Part shown: positions 7,266-16,226 of the stretch, one piece after another
Numbering within the stretch: the stretch's first letter is position 1
Layout: each line of letters begins with the position of its first letter
DNA from: CBDDKW01 sp965230425
GTDB taxonomy: Bacteria; Pseudomonadota; Gammaproteobacteria; UBA1113
NCBI GenBank assembly: GCA_965230425.1
Contig: CBDDKW010000003.1
Location: 186,001-250,000 of the forward strand
Direction: 5' to 3'
DNA length: 64,000 bases
Program-made: the position numbers and the translations under genes
Notes under the pieces: model-generated
Database searches by the model: none
Told to the model about the DNA's origin: nothing
Seen by the model: the letters and a program-made list of their open reading frames with translations, nothing else

Positions 7266-10200
7266 CTAGTGCTGGAAGCTCGCTATCTGTTGAGGAAGTT
7301 GCTGGGGCTGTGGGCCTGAATCTGGCTGAGTCGCGCCCACCAGTACGAAACCATCGTCGTCTTCACTCCTTGATCCGAGTAATGCTTTTCTTGTTGCACC
7401 AATAGGTGATGGGTTAGCTGCCAAGCGACCACGTGAAGTATTAACGGTACGTGGAATACCTGTGCCGGAACCACGAACATCCCCACACATAACCTGTGCT
7501 CCAAACTCAAGTTCTGCCTGTGTGTCTTCAGTCTGTGAAGGGTCACAAAGTACATTAGCCATTGCCTCGGCACTGACTGCTCTAGGCACAGAGCCAGGTA
7601 CATGTAAAGGAGAAGCAACTGTTAAACATTCTTGTTTTGTATTAAGAATGAATTGTTGTTGTAATTTTTTATGCAACTTCTCCACTGATAAGGCCATGGC
7701 ATGCTTAATATCTCCTGCCTCTGTACGCTCGGCTTGGCTTACACCACGAAGTAAGCAGGCTGGCATTTGTAGCTGGTTATCCTTACTAGCATCTATGGCT
7801 TTAGACACCTTGGCAATTTCCATATAAAAAGTTTGCATTGCACTCTCTATGGATTGATATCTATCTGCTCCAACCGCTAATTTCAGGGTATTCTCAATAT
7901 TTTTTAAACGCATTTGGCGGATGCGTAAGCAGAACTGTAGATAGTTTTTATCGTATACAGTTATTTTTTCCATAAAGTTAGGCCAATTGCGCTTTTCATC
8001 AGGGATAGCATCTAAATGCATTTCTGTATCCAAGACCACTTGTTTAATACGCTCTTCTACCTTGCGTTGTACACGTAAAACAAAGCTTTGTTTTACATCG
8101 GCTAGGCGGACTTTTTTGTAATCATATAGTCGCTTACTACTTGCAGTATCGCTTAATTGTGATTCGCCATCATTAGCTTGTTCATTACTCTGCTGCGATA
8201 ATTCAGCTAAGGCATCAGAATATTCTTGCTGATATGCCACCAGATTAGCTATAGCAGCTTGCATATCTTCGACCATGGTTAAAGACTTAGTGTGTTTCTC
8301 AGTAATACATGTTCCGCTACTATCTTTTTTAGCATAAACGTTACCATCATCATTTATTTCGGTGACAACTATTTTGCTCTCAACTGTCATGGTTTTATCA
8401 ATGATATTTCGTTTTTTAGGGCCATCTCCCTGGACAGACCGATTACCATACTCAGTATAATCAAAAAACTTTTGATTATATAAAGTGTTAATCTCTTGTA
8501 TAAAAGACTTGCTTTGGCGTTGATACTCTTCAACGTCTCGTAAAGAAGCTTGTATATTATCAAAGGATATCATCGCATTTAAACGTTCAATAACCGCTTG
8601 CTTGGTTTCATTGCTCACACTGGCTTCAAAATCAGTTGTTAAGGGATCTACTGGATCAGGAAATTTAGCATCGAGCGCTGTATCAGCAATACTATCATAA
8701 GCCTTTTTATACTCATCATAAGCCTTAGCTAAACGATTGCGTTCAGCCGCAAATCGTTCTTGCTCAGCTTTTGTATGCGTATTAATCACTTCATTGATAT
8801 CACCAGAATCCAGTCCATATTGCTGATAATCTTTAATCAATGCATCAAACACATTTGGGAACTCAGATTCTATAGTATCTAATTCAGTCATTCTCGTTAA
8901 AATTTCCGCAGATTTTTTATCGAATTCTTGCTTTTTGGTAATTATATCTAAGCGTCGTTGCATTAAAGCATCACGGGTTTGCGTAGTTACTGAATCTAAA
9001 GCATCCTCTATGGTGCTTGGTAATATCACTGAATTCTCGGGAAATGGTTTGCCTAATTCTGCCGCTTCAGTTGCCTCTGTTAGCGCAGCAAGTTGCTCAC
9101 GACATTTAGCGATATTGTCACTAAGCGCTGTATATTTTTTATCTAGCACTTTAATATTTTCAGCAAATAAAGCTCCAACAACGGTTCTAGGAAGCTTACT
9201 CAAATGAGCTCTTGCGTCAGGAGGAAATGTAAGCTCATCATCAGGTAAAGCAGTAAATTCCTGTGCTAGCTCCGCGAGCTTTTCTTGTTTTTGAGTATTA
9301 AATGTATCAATAGACTTCTCTAAAACATCTAAGCGCTCTTGCTTTTGTTTGAAATTATTTAATTGTTGCTGCTTGCGCTGTTCAAGCATGCTATTTAGCG
9401 TTTCTTTTAATCCCGCATAGGATTTTTCTAGAGTATCTTTAGTCTCGGTAAGCGTAGTAAGTTCAGTTCTTACATGTTTCAGATGCGCAGCTAATTCATT
9501 TATTGCATCATCTGATAGTGTTTTAGAGTCCAAGTACCCACTAGCCATCTGTTGACATGCATCACGCGCATCAGCCATGGTGGATTTTGCTAGGGAATAC
9601 GCTTTTTCTTCTGCTAGAGTACTATTCTGACAAAAATCATCAAGCGGTTTAAGAATTTCACCGATTAACCCATTTAAGCTTTTTTGACGTCGCTCCGCTG
9701 CTTCTTTGGAAACCAATACTCCTACGTTCTGTTTAGCTCTTGGAAAGTCAGCATTACCTGCTTCTAGATCAGCTACAGCAACAGCATTATCTGGGCTGCC
9801 CTGTTGTCTGCCTTCTGACGTATCCACTACATCTAATGCTGCTTGACTAAATAATAAGCTTCTGAGTTCATCACGTAGCTCAATAACGCCAGTATAAGCT
9901 TGACTGTCCTTTAACCCCACGTTAAGTTCATCAAGTTGCTCACTGTACATCACTGCATGTACATCAGCAGTAAGCTTTAAAAACAGTTGACAATATTCTT
10001 TCAAACGATTTGCAGTTAAATAGTTAACTTGTATAGATTCTAAGTCTTCTTTTATTTCTCTATGGATGTTATTTATTTCTAACATCTTAGCTTGATGAGC
10101 AACTGCAACCTCGTCACTATTGTTATTATTTTTCGTATAACTTTGTAGTTTTTGTCTATAGCCATTAAGTTGATCAAAATATTCATTGATGACTTGTGAA

Positions 10201-11498
10201 TACTCTTCAACAATTGTTTCACGCTGCTCTAATTCATTAACAATATTCTGATATTCAGTTTCTAGACCTGTAGTGCTTATTTCTGCCACTGTTTTATTCA
10301 AATAGGCTTGCTTGACTGTTTCGAACTCTGCTAGAAAATCTTTTGTTTGTGGGGTCAGTTCTTTGGGCCGCGTCAATTGAATAGCATTGCTGGCGATAGC
10401 ATTAATTGCTTGACGCTGCTCTTCTAATGACAGTTTTATGCTTTGTTTTTTCTGCTGATATTTCTGTGTCTTTTCTTCTGTGTTAACTGAGGCCAGCTTG
10501 AAAATACGCGCACGGGACTTATCAAATAACTCTCTGAAACTACTTTGTGCTAAAGCTTCAATATTCTTGGCAATAATGGCCTCTTTATCTGTTTCCTCAG
10601 CTTGCATGACATCCTTCGAAGTTTTTGCCAAGTAAATTTGCCATTGCTTCCGTAATTGATATAAATCATTGTGTACGGCTGCGGGAATGGGTTCGATGCT
10701 TGTTTCACGCATACGCTGATAATCTGCTTGCAGTGCAGCGGCAGCAGCTTCCTGTGCGCTAGGCGCTGGATCTTCTGTCCTAGGTACAGAGGCTGCGATA
10801 TAGTTCTGAGTGCCATCATCTGCTGCAACCGGTGGTATTGACGCTGACTCGATAGTTGGTGCTGAGTCAATCACCGCCATTGTTATTCTGGCTCTCCCCT
10901 TTTTTTTCTTACGTATCTTCCTTTGTTTGCCGCTTGTATCTGCACCTGCCCCACTATTATCAGGTGACTCATTGTTTGGAGAAACGCTTGTTGCATAGGC
11001 AGGTGATGTACTACTCACCCTGCCAGGTGAACGCCCCGGTGTGCTGCCTGGCGTTTTGCGACCAGAGGTCTTACTGGGGTCTCTACCTGGGGTTGTGCTA
11101 GGTGTGCCACTGGGGCTTGAGCTAGCAGAAGAGCTTTGAGATGCTGGCCGCACTGGTGAGGTTCGCTCAACTTCTACCTCTGTGACAGATGCAGATGATT
11201 GAGGCGTTTCTGCACTTAATTTGTCATAAAAATCACTCAAAAATTTGTGTAAATTAGCCACTTCAGCTAGCAACTTTTGTAAAGACTCGCTACGGTCTAG
11301 CTGTTTTGTTTGCGGCTGTTTATTGTCGCCAAATTTTTTGCTAAACCAATCAATAACTTGGTCAGAAAAGTCTGGCCCCGGCCCTGACAAAGGTGAACTT
11401 GCAGGTTTTAATGCATTTAGCTCTGCGGTAGCTTGATTGCGCAACTTTTCTAACTGCTGTAAATACTGGCTTAACTGTTGTAATAATTCTTGTGACAT
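7266..11498 (-). CDS. Large coiled-coil protein, effector candidate (1410 aa)
   Basis: I do not recognise a family. The 1410-aa product has a short N-terminal coiled coil (about 1-35). A Ser/Thr/Pro/Gly-rich stretch follows (about 113-190) with repeated TPGR and SPGR motifs. Next comes a very basic cluster (KQRKIRKKKKGRAR, about 191-204) that resembles a nuclear localisation signal. Long charged helical and coiled-coil segments fill most of the rest, with KQKQERLDVLEKSI-like heptads around residue 710. The C-terminus is Pro/Gln-rich and preceded by SEDDDGFVLVG. No signal peptide or membrane segment is seen. Composition and size suit a secreted effector, which is inference. It stands alone, bounded by its own upstream gap and the 6999-7044 terminator. 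Confidence 0.6.
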   Translation of the reverse strand: MSQELLQQLSQYLQQLEKLRNQATAELNALKPASSPLSGPGPDFSDQVIDWFSKKFGDNKQPQTKQLDRSESLQKLLAEVANLHKFLSDFYDKLSAETPQSSASVTEVEVERTSPVRPASQSSSASSSPSGTPSTTPGRDPSKTSGRKTPGSTPGRSPGRVSSTSPAYATSVSPNNESPDNSGAGADTSGKQRKIRKKKKGRARITMAVIDSAPTIESASIPPVAADDGTQNYIAASVPRTEDPAPSAQEAAAAALQADYQRMRETSIEPIPAAVHNDLYQLRKQWQIYLAKTSKDVMQAEETDKEAIIAKNIEALAQSSFRELFDKSRARIFKLASVNTEEKTQKYQQKKQSIKLSLEEQRQAINAIASNAIQLTRPKELTPQTKDFLAEFETVKQAYLNKTVAEISTTGLETEYQNIVNELEQRETIVEEYSQVINEYFDQLNGYRQKLQSYTKNNNNSDEVAVAHQAKMLEINNIHREIKEDLESIQVNYLTANRLKEYCQLFLKLTADVHAVMYSEQLDELNVGLKDSQAYTGVIELRDELRSLLFSQAALDVVDTSEGRQQGSPDNAVAVADLEAGNADFPRAKQNVGVLVSKEAAERRQKSLNGLIGEILKPLDDFCQNSTLAEEKAYSLAKSTMADARDACQQMASGYLDSKTLSDDAINELAAHLKHVRTELTTLTETKDTLEKSYAGLKETLNSMLEQRKQQQLNNFKQKQERLDVLEKSIDTFNTQKQEKLAELAQEFTALPDDELTFPPDARAHLSKLPRTVVGALFAENIKVLDKKYTALSDNIAKCREQLAALTEATEAAELGKPFPENSVILPSTIEDALDSVTTQTRDALMQRRLDIITKKQEFDKKSAEILTRMTELDTIESEFPNVFDALIKDYQQYGLDSGDINEVINTHTKAEQERFAAERNRLAKAYDEYKKAYDSIADTALDAKFPDPVDPLTTDFEASVSNETKQAVIERLNAMISFDNIQASLRDVEEYQRQSKSFIQEINTLYNQKFFDYTEYGNRSVQGDGPKKRNIIDKTMTVESKIVVTEINDDGNVYAKKDSSGTCITEKHTKSLTMVEDMQAAIANLVAYQQEYSDALAELSQQSNEQANDGESQLSDTASSKRLYDYKKVRLADVKQSFVLRVQRKVEERIKQVVLDTEMHLDAIPDEKRNWPNFMEKITVYDKNYLQFCLRIRQMRLKNIENTLKLAVGADRYQSIESAMQTFYMEIAKVSKAIDASKDNQLQMPACLLRGVSQAERTEAGDIKHAMALSVEKLHKKLQQQFILNTKQECLTVASPLHVPGSVPRAVSAEAMANVLCDPSQTEDTQAELEFGAQVMCGDVRGSGTGIPRTVNTSRGRLAANPSPIGATRKALLGSRSEDDDGFVLVGATQPDSGPQPQQLPQQIASFQH

Positions 11499-11705
11499 AA
11501 TTGTTATCTCTTTTATCTAATACTGGGTAGTATCTTGTCCAAGCCGCTCATTGCACCGCCTCGACGCCCTCAAGCAGTCACTCTACTGCTTTTATACACA
11601 CTCAAGTTAATGTACCTACAGCAAGCCATAGGCCATTAGTTCTCTTGACTGTGGCCATCATACCGGAATTAAATTAACAAAGGCTTAAGGGATGTTAGTT
11701 AGTCG

Positions 11706-12113
11706 TTATTTTTTGGCGGATTCTTTGCCTATTTCTGACTCATCCACACTAAAACTCTCGCCACAGCCACATTCTCCGGTTTGATTGGGGTTACTGTATA
11801 CAAATTCTGATTTTAAAGCAGTCTCACGATAATCAATATGTGAGCCTTTTATATAGGGGTAGCTGGTATGAGGCACGACGACTTTTAAATCCTCATCCAC
11901 GGTAAATACATGGTCATCCTCTGCAATCACTTCTGCTAGAGCTACTTTATACTTAAGACCTGAACAACCAACACGCTCCACACTGAGATGCAAGCCAATA
12001 CCTGTACCTTGTTTGTTGATCCAATAATTGACGCGCTCAATGGCTGCTGGGCTGAGTGTCACTGCTTGTGCCGCAGCTTGTTTTGGATCATGTGTTTTTA
12101 CGCTATCATTCAC
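11706..12113 (-). CDS. iscA: Iron-sulfur cluster assembly protein IscA
   Basis: A-type Fe-S carrier that delivers clusters to apoproteins. The 135-aa product is the HesB/IscA fold, with the conserved first cysteine in RVGCSGLKYKVALAE and the C-terminal pair in GECGCGESFSV. The CGCGESF form favours IscA over ErpA. About 25 extra N-terminal residues precede the domain. It lies downstream of the iscU-like gene and iscS. The usual hscB, hscA and fdx genes do not follow; the next gene is the large coiled-coil protein. Confidence 0.88.
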   Translation of the reverse strand: MNDSVKTHDPKQAAAQAVTLSPAAIERVNYWINKQGTGIGLHLSVERVGCSGLKYKVALAEVIAEDDHVFTVDEDLKVVVPHTSYPYIKGSHIDYRETALKSEFVYSNPNQTGECGCGESFSVDESEIGKESAKK

Positions 12114-12194
12114 TATTCATTTACCTCTTCTTACTATTTATTATATACCCCCATAATATACCCATAGCTAAGCCCTAAACATGAGACGCCACGG

Positions 12195-12554
12195 CTATAT
12201 ATTGGTTTTTTCACATAACATCTTTTCAATCATATACGCACTATACTGCTTATGAGGTGCTAAATCGAGAGCTTCAATAATACTCTGTGCGGTGATCTGA
12301 CTCATTTGTTCCTGAGGTTGATTGATTAATTCACTGGCGACATAGGATAAGCAAGCAATGCTGGCTGGACAACCTTGTACTTGCCATTTTATATCTTCAA
12401 TCATACCGGCAGCACTCATCAATAATGCAAACTCCATAAGGCACCCACTGGATGAATCGCCCGCTTTTAGGGTGATGATTTGTGGGTTTTCCCCAGTAAA
12501 TTTACCGCAATACTGGGGTTGGTAAAAATGCTGTTTTAATTGTTCACTATACAT
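12195..12554 (-). CDS. IscU/NifU-like scaffold protein, degenerate
   Basis: A 119-aa protein of the IscU/NifU N-terminal fold, normally the scaffold on which IscS builds Fe-S clusters. Alignable landmarks are the N-terminal MYSEQLKQHF..P, SSSGCLMEF (first ligand Cys region) and GCPASIACLSYVASELI (second ligand Cys region). The third ligand, Cys106 of E. coli IscU within HCSILAE, is replaced here by QYSAYMIE. The Asp of the CGD motif is also absent. Its placement directly after iscS (3-nt gap) supports a role with the desulfurase, but the usual cluster chemistry may not be possible. Confidence 0.75.
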   Translation of the reverse strand: MYSEQLKQHFYQPQYCGKFTGENPQIITLKAGDSSSGCLMEFALLMSAAGMIEDIKWQVQGCPASIACLSYVASELINQPQEQMSQITAQSIIEALDLAPHKQYSAYMIEKMLCEKTNI

Positions 12555-12557
12555 AGC

Positions 12558-13769
12558 TTAACCTTGTAGCCATTGCTGTGCTAAGGGTTGGTGATTCATA
12601 TAGGCGTCCCATAAGGGTGACATACGCCGTAAACGAGTGACTTCGGCACAAATAGCTTGTGCTGCATAATCTACGTCTGCCTCAGTGGTAAAACGCCCAA
12701 GGGAAATCCGCACTGAGCTATGCGCTTGATGATCGGTTAAACCTAGCGCTTTTAAGACATAAGACGGCTCAATTGTTGTTGAAGTACATGCTGATCCTGC
12801 GGATATAGCAATATCTTTTAAGCCTAAGAGTAGCGCTTCACCATCTACATAATGAAATTGTAAGTTAAGATTCCCAGGGTAGCGCTGCGCTTGGTCACCA
12901 TTCATGCTAAATGCCTCTAGATCGGCTAATCCAGCGAGAAATTTCTCTTGCAAGCTGGTGATATGCGCATAGTCTGCAGCCATTTCCTCAGCAGCAATGG
13001 CAAATGCCTTACCCATGCCAACAATTTGGTGAGTGGGCAGTGTACCTGAGCGCAGACCTTGCTCATGGCCTCCCCCGTGTAACTGTGCAGCTAAGCGAGC
13101 TTTGGGTTTACGGCGCACATATAAAGCACCAATTCCCTTGGGGCCATAAACTTTATGGGCAGTCAGTGACATATAATCCACGGGCAATTCGCTAACATCA
13201 ATGGGGATTTTTCCCGCAGCCTGTGCTGCGTCTACATGGAATAGCACGCCCTGCTGTTTGGCTATCTTTGCTAATGTCTTGATATCTTGGATCACACCAA
13301 TTTCATTGTTGACCAGCATAATAGAGGCAAGCAATGTATCTGGTCGCAATGCAGCAGCAAAATCCTCTGGGTCAATCAAACCATTAGCTTGCGGACGCAG
13401 ATAAGTCACCTCATACCCCTGTTCTTGTAAATAAATACAGGGATCTAGCACTGCCTTATGCTCTGTTGCGCAGGTGATGAGATGCTTACCGTTCTGGCTG
13501 TAAAATTCAGCCGCCCCCTTAATAGCTAAATTATTAGCTTCGGTTGCACCTGAGGTCCAGATAATCTCACGAGGATCTGCTTGAATTAAATTCGCCACTT
13601 GCTCACGTGCTTGCTCTACGACGGCACGTGCAGCCTGGCCAAAATCATGGGTTACTGAAGCAGGGTTTGCGAAATTACCATCCAAACATAAACAAGCCTG
13701 CATAGCCTCAGCCACCCGAGGATCCACTGGTGTAGTAGCCATATAATCGAGATAGATAGGCTGGCGCAT
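12558..13769 (-). CDS. iscS: Cysteine desulfurase IscS
   Basis: PLP enzyme that takes sulfur from cysteine for Fe-S clusters and tRNA thiolation. The 403-aa protein opens with IYLDYMATTPVDPRV. The PLP-binding lysine is in SLTAHKVYGPKG, and the sulfur-accepting cysteine lies in the mobile loop SAGSACTSTTIEPSYVL. Length equals E. coli IscS (404 aa). It leads the iscS-iscU-like-iscA cluster, with trmJ upstream in place of an iscR regulator, so the usual Fe-S feedback gene is not adjacent. Confidence 0.95.
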   Translation of the reverse strand: MRQPIYLDYMATTPVDPRVAEAMQACLCLDGNFANPASVTHDFGQAARAVVEQAREQVANLIQADPREIIWTSGATEANNLAIKGAAEFYSQNGKHLITCATEHKAVLDPCIYLQEQGYEVTYLRPQANGLIDPEDFAAALRPDTLLASIMLVNNEIGVIQDIKTLAKIAKQQGVLFHVDAAQAAGKIPIDVSELPVDYMSLTAHKVYGPKGIGALYVRRKPKARLAAQLHGGGHEQGLRSGTLPTHQIVGMGKAFAIAAEEMAADYAHITSLQEKFLAGLADLEAFSMNGDQAQRYPGNLNLQFHYVDGEALLLGLKDIAISAGSACTSTTIEPSYVLKALGLTDHQAHSSVRISLGRFTTEADVDYAAQAICAEVTRLRRMSPLWDAYMNHQPLAQQWLQG

Positions 13770-13836
13770 GGTATTTATTCTTTAGTAGTAAATGAGAAGC
13801 ATTCTCTCATGAGTGCGTTGGTTGTTCAACAGTTGG

Positions 13837-14562
13837 TTAATCTTTAGTCGACCTCTCCACTGCCGACAGGATCCCCCTGAGAATATTCACCTCTCGCTGC
13901 TCTAGGCGTGCACGGGTAAATAAGCGGCGTATTCTGAGTAGTAATTTCTTTGGGTGATCTTGGACTAAAAAGCCAATATCATCCAAGACGCGATGTAAAT
14001 GTTGATAAAAAGACGCTAATTCATCGGCGGTGGCGATGGGATCTGCCTCTGGGTCCACGGGCTTTGTCACCACACCTTGCTCAGCGGCTACGCGTAATTC
14101 ATAACACAAGACTTGCACCGCTTGAGCTAGATTTAATGAGCTAAAATCTGGGTCAGTAGGAATAGTCACATGATAATCGCAACACTCTAGCTGTTCATTA
14201 GTGAGTCCTGTGCGCTCTTGTCCAAATAATAAGGCCACAGGATGTTGCTGTGCCTCTTGGCACGCATATTCTCCACAGGCTCTGGCTGATAACTGTGGCC
14301 AAGTTACTGAACGCTGCCGCGCACTGGTACCGATGACTAAACCACAACCAGCCAACGCTTCATCGAGGCTCTCCACCACTGTTGCCGAGGCAAGGATATC
14401 ATCAGCCCGCGACGCTAAGGCAGTGGCTTCCTCGTGAGGGAAGTACTTCGGTGCAACGAGATACAATTGGCTTAGACCCATGGTTTTCATGGCTCGGGCA
14501 GTGGCACCAATGTTACCTGGATGCGTTGTATTGATAAGAACTATGCGGATATTACTTAACAT
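13837..14562 (-). CDS. trmJ: tRNA (cytidine/uridine-2'-O)-methyltransferase TrmJ
   Basis: SPOUT-class methyltransferase that modifies the ribose at position 32 of tRNA. The 241-aa protein has the SpoU signatures: NTTHPGNIGATARAMKTMG near the N-terminus, LLFGQERTGL in the middle, and SSLNLAQAVQVLCYEL. The family's C-terminal helical extension is also present. It is often found next to isc genes or suhB, and here sits between iscS and a divergent suhB, which agrees with this assignment. Confidence 0.93.
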   Translation of the reverse strand: MLSNIRIVLINTTHPGNIGATARAMKTMGLSQLYLVAPKYFPHEEATALASRADDILASATVVESLDEALAGCGLVIGTSARQRSVTWPQLSARACGEYACQEAQQHPVALLFGQERTGLTNEQLECCDYHVTIPTDPDFSSLNLAQAVQVLCYELRVAAEQGVVTKPVDPEADPIATADELASFYQHLHRVLDDIGFLVQDHPKKLLLRIRRLFTRARLEQREVNILRGILSAVERSTKD

Positions 14563-14594
14563 GGGCGGATTATAGCATTAATTGGTAAAAGGTA

Positions 14595-14614
14595 ACCCCG
14601 GCATTTGCCGGGGT
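14595..14614. other. GC-rich hairpin in the trmJ-suhB divergent gap
   Basis: A 9-bp perfect stem (ACCCCGGCA / TGCCGGGGT) closes a TT loop, in the region between the divergent trmJ and suhB starts. No T-run follows on either strand, so it is not a clear terminator; a structured 5' leader of trmJ or suhB is possible. Confidence 0.5.
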
Positions 14615-14772
14615 CTTCGCTTCGCTTATAAAAAATTCTCTATATTACAGAAACTTACTTAGCCCTGAATATAATTGACTAACACCACAAAGAGACAAAA
14701 AAACAACAATAAACCATGCGAGCTGGCTGATTATGTGCTAGGATTGCTCTTTTTGATCACAATGAGGAAGCT

Positions 14773-15561
14773 ATGCACCCTATCGTTAATATCGGCGTTA
14801 ATGCTGCCCGGGCGGCTGGGAGAATTATCAATCAAGGCTTAGAGCGTTTAGATAAAGTCACCACCAATACCAAAGCTCCCAATGACTTTGTGACCAATAT
14901 TGATCTTAAAGCTGAAGAAGTCATTATCGAAACGATTCAAAAAGCTTACCCAGACCACGGGATTTTGGCGGAAGAATCCGGCGTCACCAATGGCCATGAA
15001 TATCAATGGATCATCGACCCCTTAGATGGCACTACGAATTTTGTGCACGGTTTTCCACATTTTAGTATTTCGCTTGCGGTGAAACACGAAGGTCGTTTAG
15101 AACATGCAGTTGTCTACGATCCTGTACGAGATGATTTATTTGTCGCTAGCCGCGGCCAAGGCGCACGGATGAACAATCAACGGATCCGTGTTGCAGAAGC
15201 AAGTAATCTAGAAGGTGCTCTCTTAGGTACCGGCTTCCCCTTCAAACACAAAGAGCAATTACCTTTTTATTTAGAAACCTTTAGTTCACTATTCCCAAAA
15301 GTAGCGGGCATTCGTCGCGCGGGTTCAGCCGCTTTAGACTTGGCTTATGTTGCCGCTGGTCGTTTAGATGGTTACTGGGAAATTGGTTTAAGCGAATGGG
15401 ATATTGCTGCCGGTGTACTCTTAGTGAAAGAAGCTGGTGGGTTTGTAGGTGATTTTAACGGCGGTGAAACTCACTTAGAGACGGGTAATATTGTTGCTGG
15501 CAATTTGAAAGTCTTTAAAAATATCTTGCAAGAAATAAAGCCGTCACTAGAGCATTTATAA
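14773..15561 (+). CDS. suhB: Inositol-1-monophosphatase family protein SuhB
   Basis: Mg-dependent phosphatase that in E. coli also joins rRNA antitermination complexes. The 262-aa protein holds the metal-binding motif WIIDPLDGTTNFVHG and the second motif SEWDIAAGVLLVKEAGG, with ILAEESG earlier. Length is standard. A GAGGAAG ribosome binding site precedes the ATG. It is divergent from trmJ, a common gammaproteobacterial neighbourhood. Confidence 0.95.
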   Translation: MHPIVNIGVNAARAAGRIINQGLERLDKVTTNTKAPNDFVTNIDLKAEEVIIETIQKAYPDHGILAEESGVTNGHEYQWIIDPLDGTTNFVHGFPHFSISLAVKHEGRLEHAVVYDPVRDDLFVASRGQGARMNNQRIRVAEASNLEGALLGTGFPFKHKEQLPFYLETFSSLFPKVAGIRRAGSAALDLAYVAAGRLDGYWEIGLSEWDIAAGVLLVKEAGGFVGDFNGGETHLETGNIVAGNLKVFKNILQEIKPSLEHL

Positions 15562-15595
15562 AATTTAATTAATACACTCAATGATATAATAAACA

Positions 15596-15676
15596 TTGCA
15601 TTTATGCATTAATAGGGGTATAATCCTATTCCTTTAAAGATAAACCTAAAACTCCAGCTCAATAATCTGGAGTTTT
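15596..15676 (+). promoter_or_regulatory. Sigma-70 promoter and leader hairpin for the DUF4160/DUF2442 pair
   Basis: TTGCAT (15596-15601), a 17-nt spacer and TATAAT (15619-15624) form a near-consensus promoter. Just downstream, a 10-bp stem AAAACTCCAG (15648-15657) / CTGGAGTTTT (15667-15676) lies in the leader before the ATG at 15695. The hairpin could end suhB transcription or attenuate the downstream pair. Confidence 0.7.
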
Positions 15677-15694
15677 ACTTTAAGGGAATAAGTT

Positions 15695-15955
15695 ATGCCA
15701 GAAATTAGCAGATTTTTAGGGATCATAATTGCAATGTATTTTGAGGAGCATAACCCACCTCATTTTCATGTACGCTATAATGAATATAAAGCAAGCATTT
15801 CGATTAAAGAACTTGCTTTAATAAATGGGAAATTACCACCAAAAGTTTTTGGATTAGTCATTGAATGGGCTAGTCAACACCAACAAGAACTATTGGAAGA
15901 CTGGCAATTAGCAGAGCAATGGAATACACTCAAACCGATTGAACCTTTGGAGTAA
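15695..15955 (+). CDS. DUF4160 domain protein
   Basis: An 86-aa protein that is all DUF4160, recognisable from the N-terminal MPEISRFLGIIIAMYFEEH, the NPPHFHVRYNEYKASI block and the C-terminal LEDWQLAEQWN. It is always seen in tandem with DUF2442 genes; the pair is often treated as a possible toxin-antitoxin-like module, but biochemical function is not established. A GGGAATAA ribosome binding site precedes the ATG. The DUF2442 gene follows after 6 nt. A second pair lies at 51900-52435, in the same DUF4160-then-DUF2442 transcription order. Confidence 0.85.
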   Translation: MPEISRFLGIIIAMYFEEHNPPHFHVRYNEYKASISIKELALINGKLPPKVFGLVIEWASQHQQELLEDWQLAEQWNTLKPIEPLE

Positions 15956-15961
15956 GAAAAG

Positions 15962-16210
15962 ATGAACTGTGCCCTTGTTGACGTTGTAAAAGTAACAGTA
16001 ATCAATGATTATAAATTACTATTGCAATTTGATGACGGCGCAAAAGGCGAAGTGGATATTGCAAAATTAATCCGCTTTGAAGGCATATTCGCTCCACTCA
16101 TGGATCATGAGTATTTTTCAAGTGTTACGGTTAATCATGATATAGGTACTATCTGTTGGGAAAATGGTGCAGATATTTCACCTAGCTATCTTCGCCAGCA
16201 AATTCAATAA
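15962..16210 (+). CDS. DUF2442 domain protein
   Basis: An 82-aa DUF2442 protein, seen in VVKVTVINDYKLLLQFDDGAKGEVDIAKLI, here given only in outline: V.V...Y.L...FDDG..GEVD, then the ICWENGADISPSYL C-terminus. It follows the DUF4160 gene by 6 nt and must be cotranscribed with it. The protein is small, acidic and without membrane segments. The role as antitoxin-like partner is inferred from pairing only. It ends 16 nt before the secF stop, so the two units converge. Confidence 0.85.
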   Translation: MNCALVDVVKVTVINDYKLLLQFDDGAKGEVDIAKLIRFEGIFAPLMDHEYFSSVTVNHDIGTICWENGADISPSYLRQQIQ

Positions 16211-16226
16211 TGAATCAACATCTCAT

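Noticed and set aside
14595..14614. Terminator between trmJ and suhB
   Set aside because: The two genes are divergent and no T-run follows the stem, so a terminator has no gene to end here.
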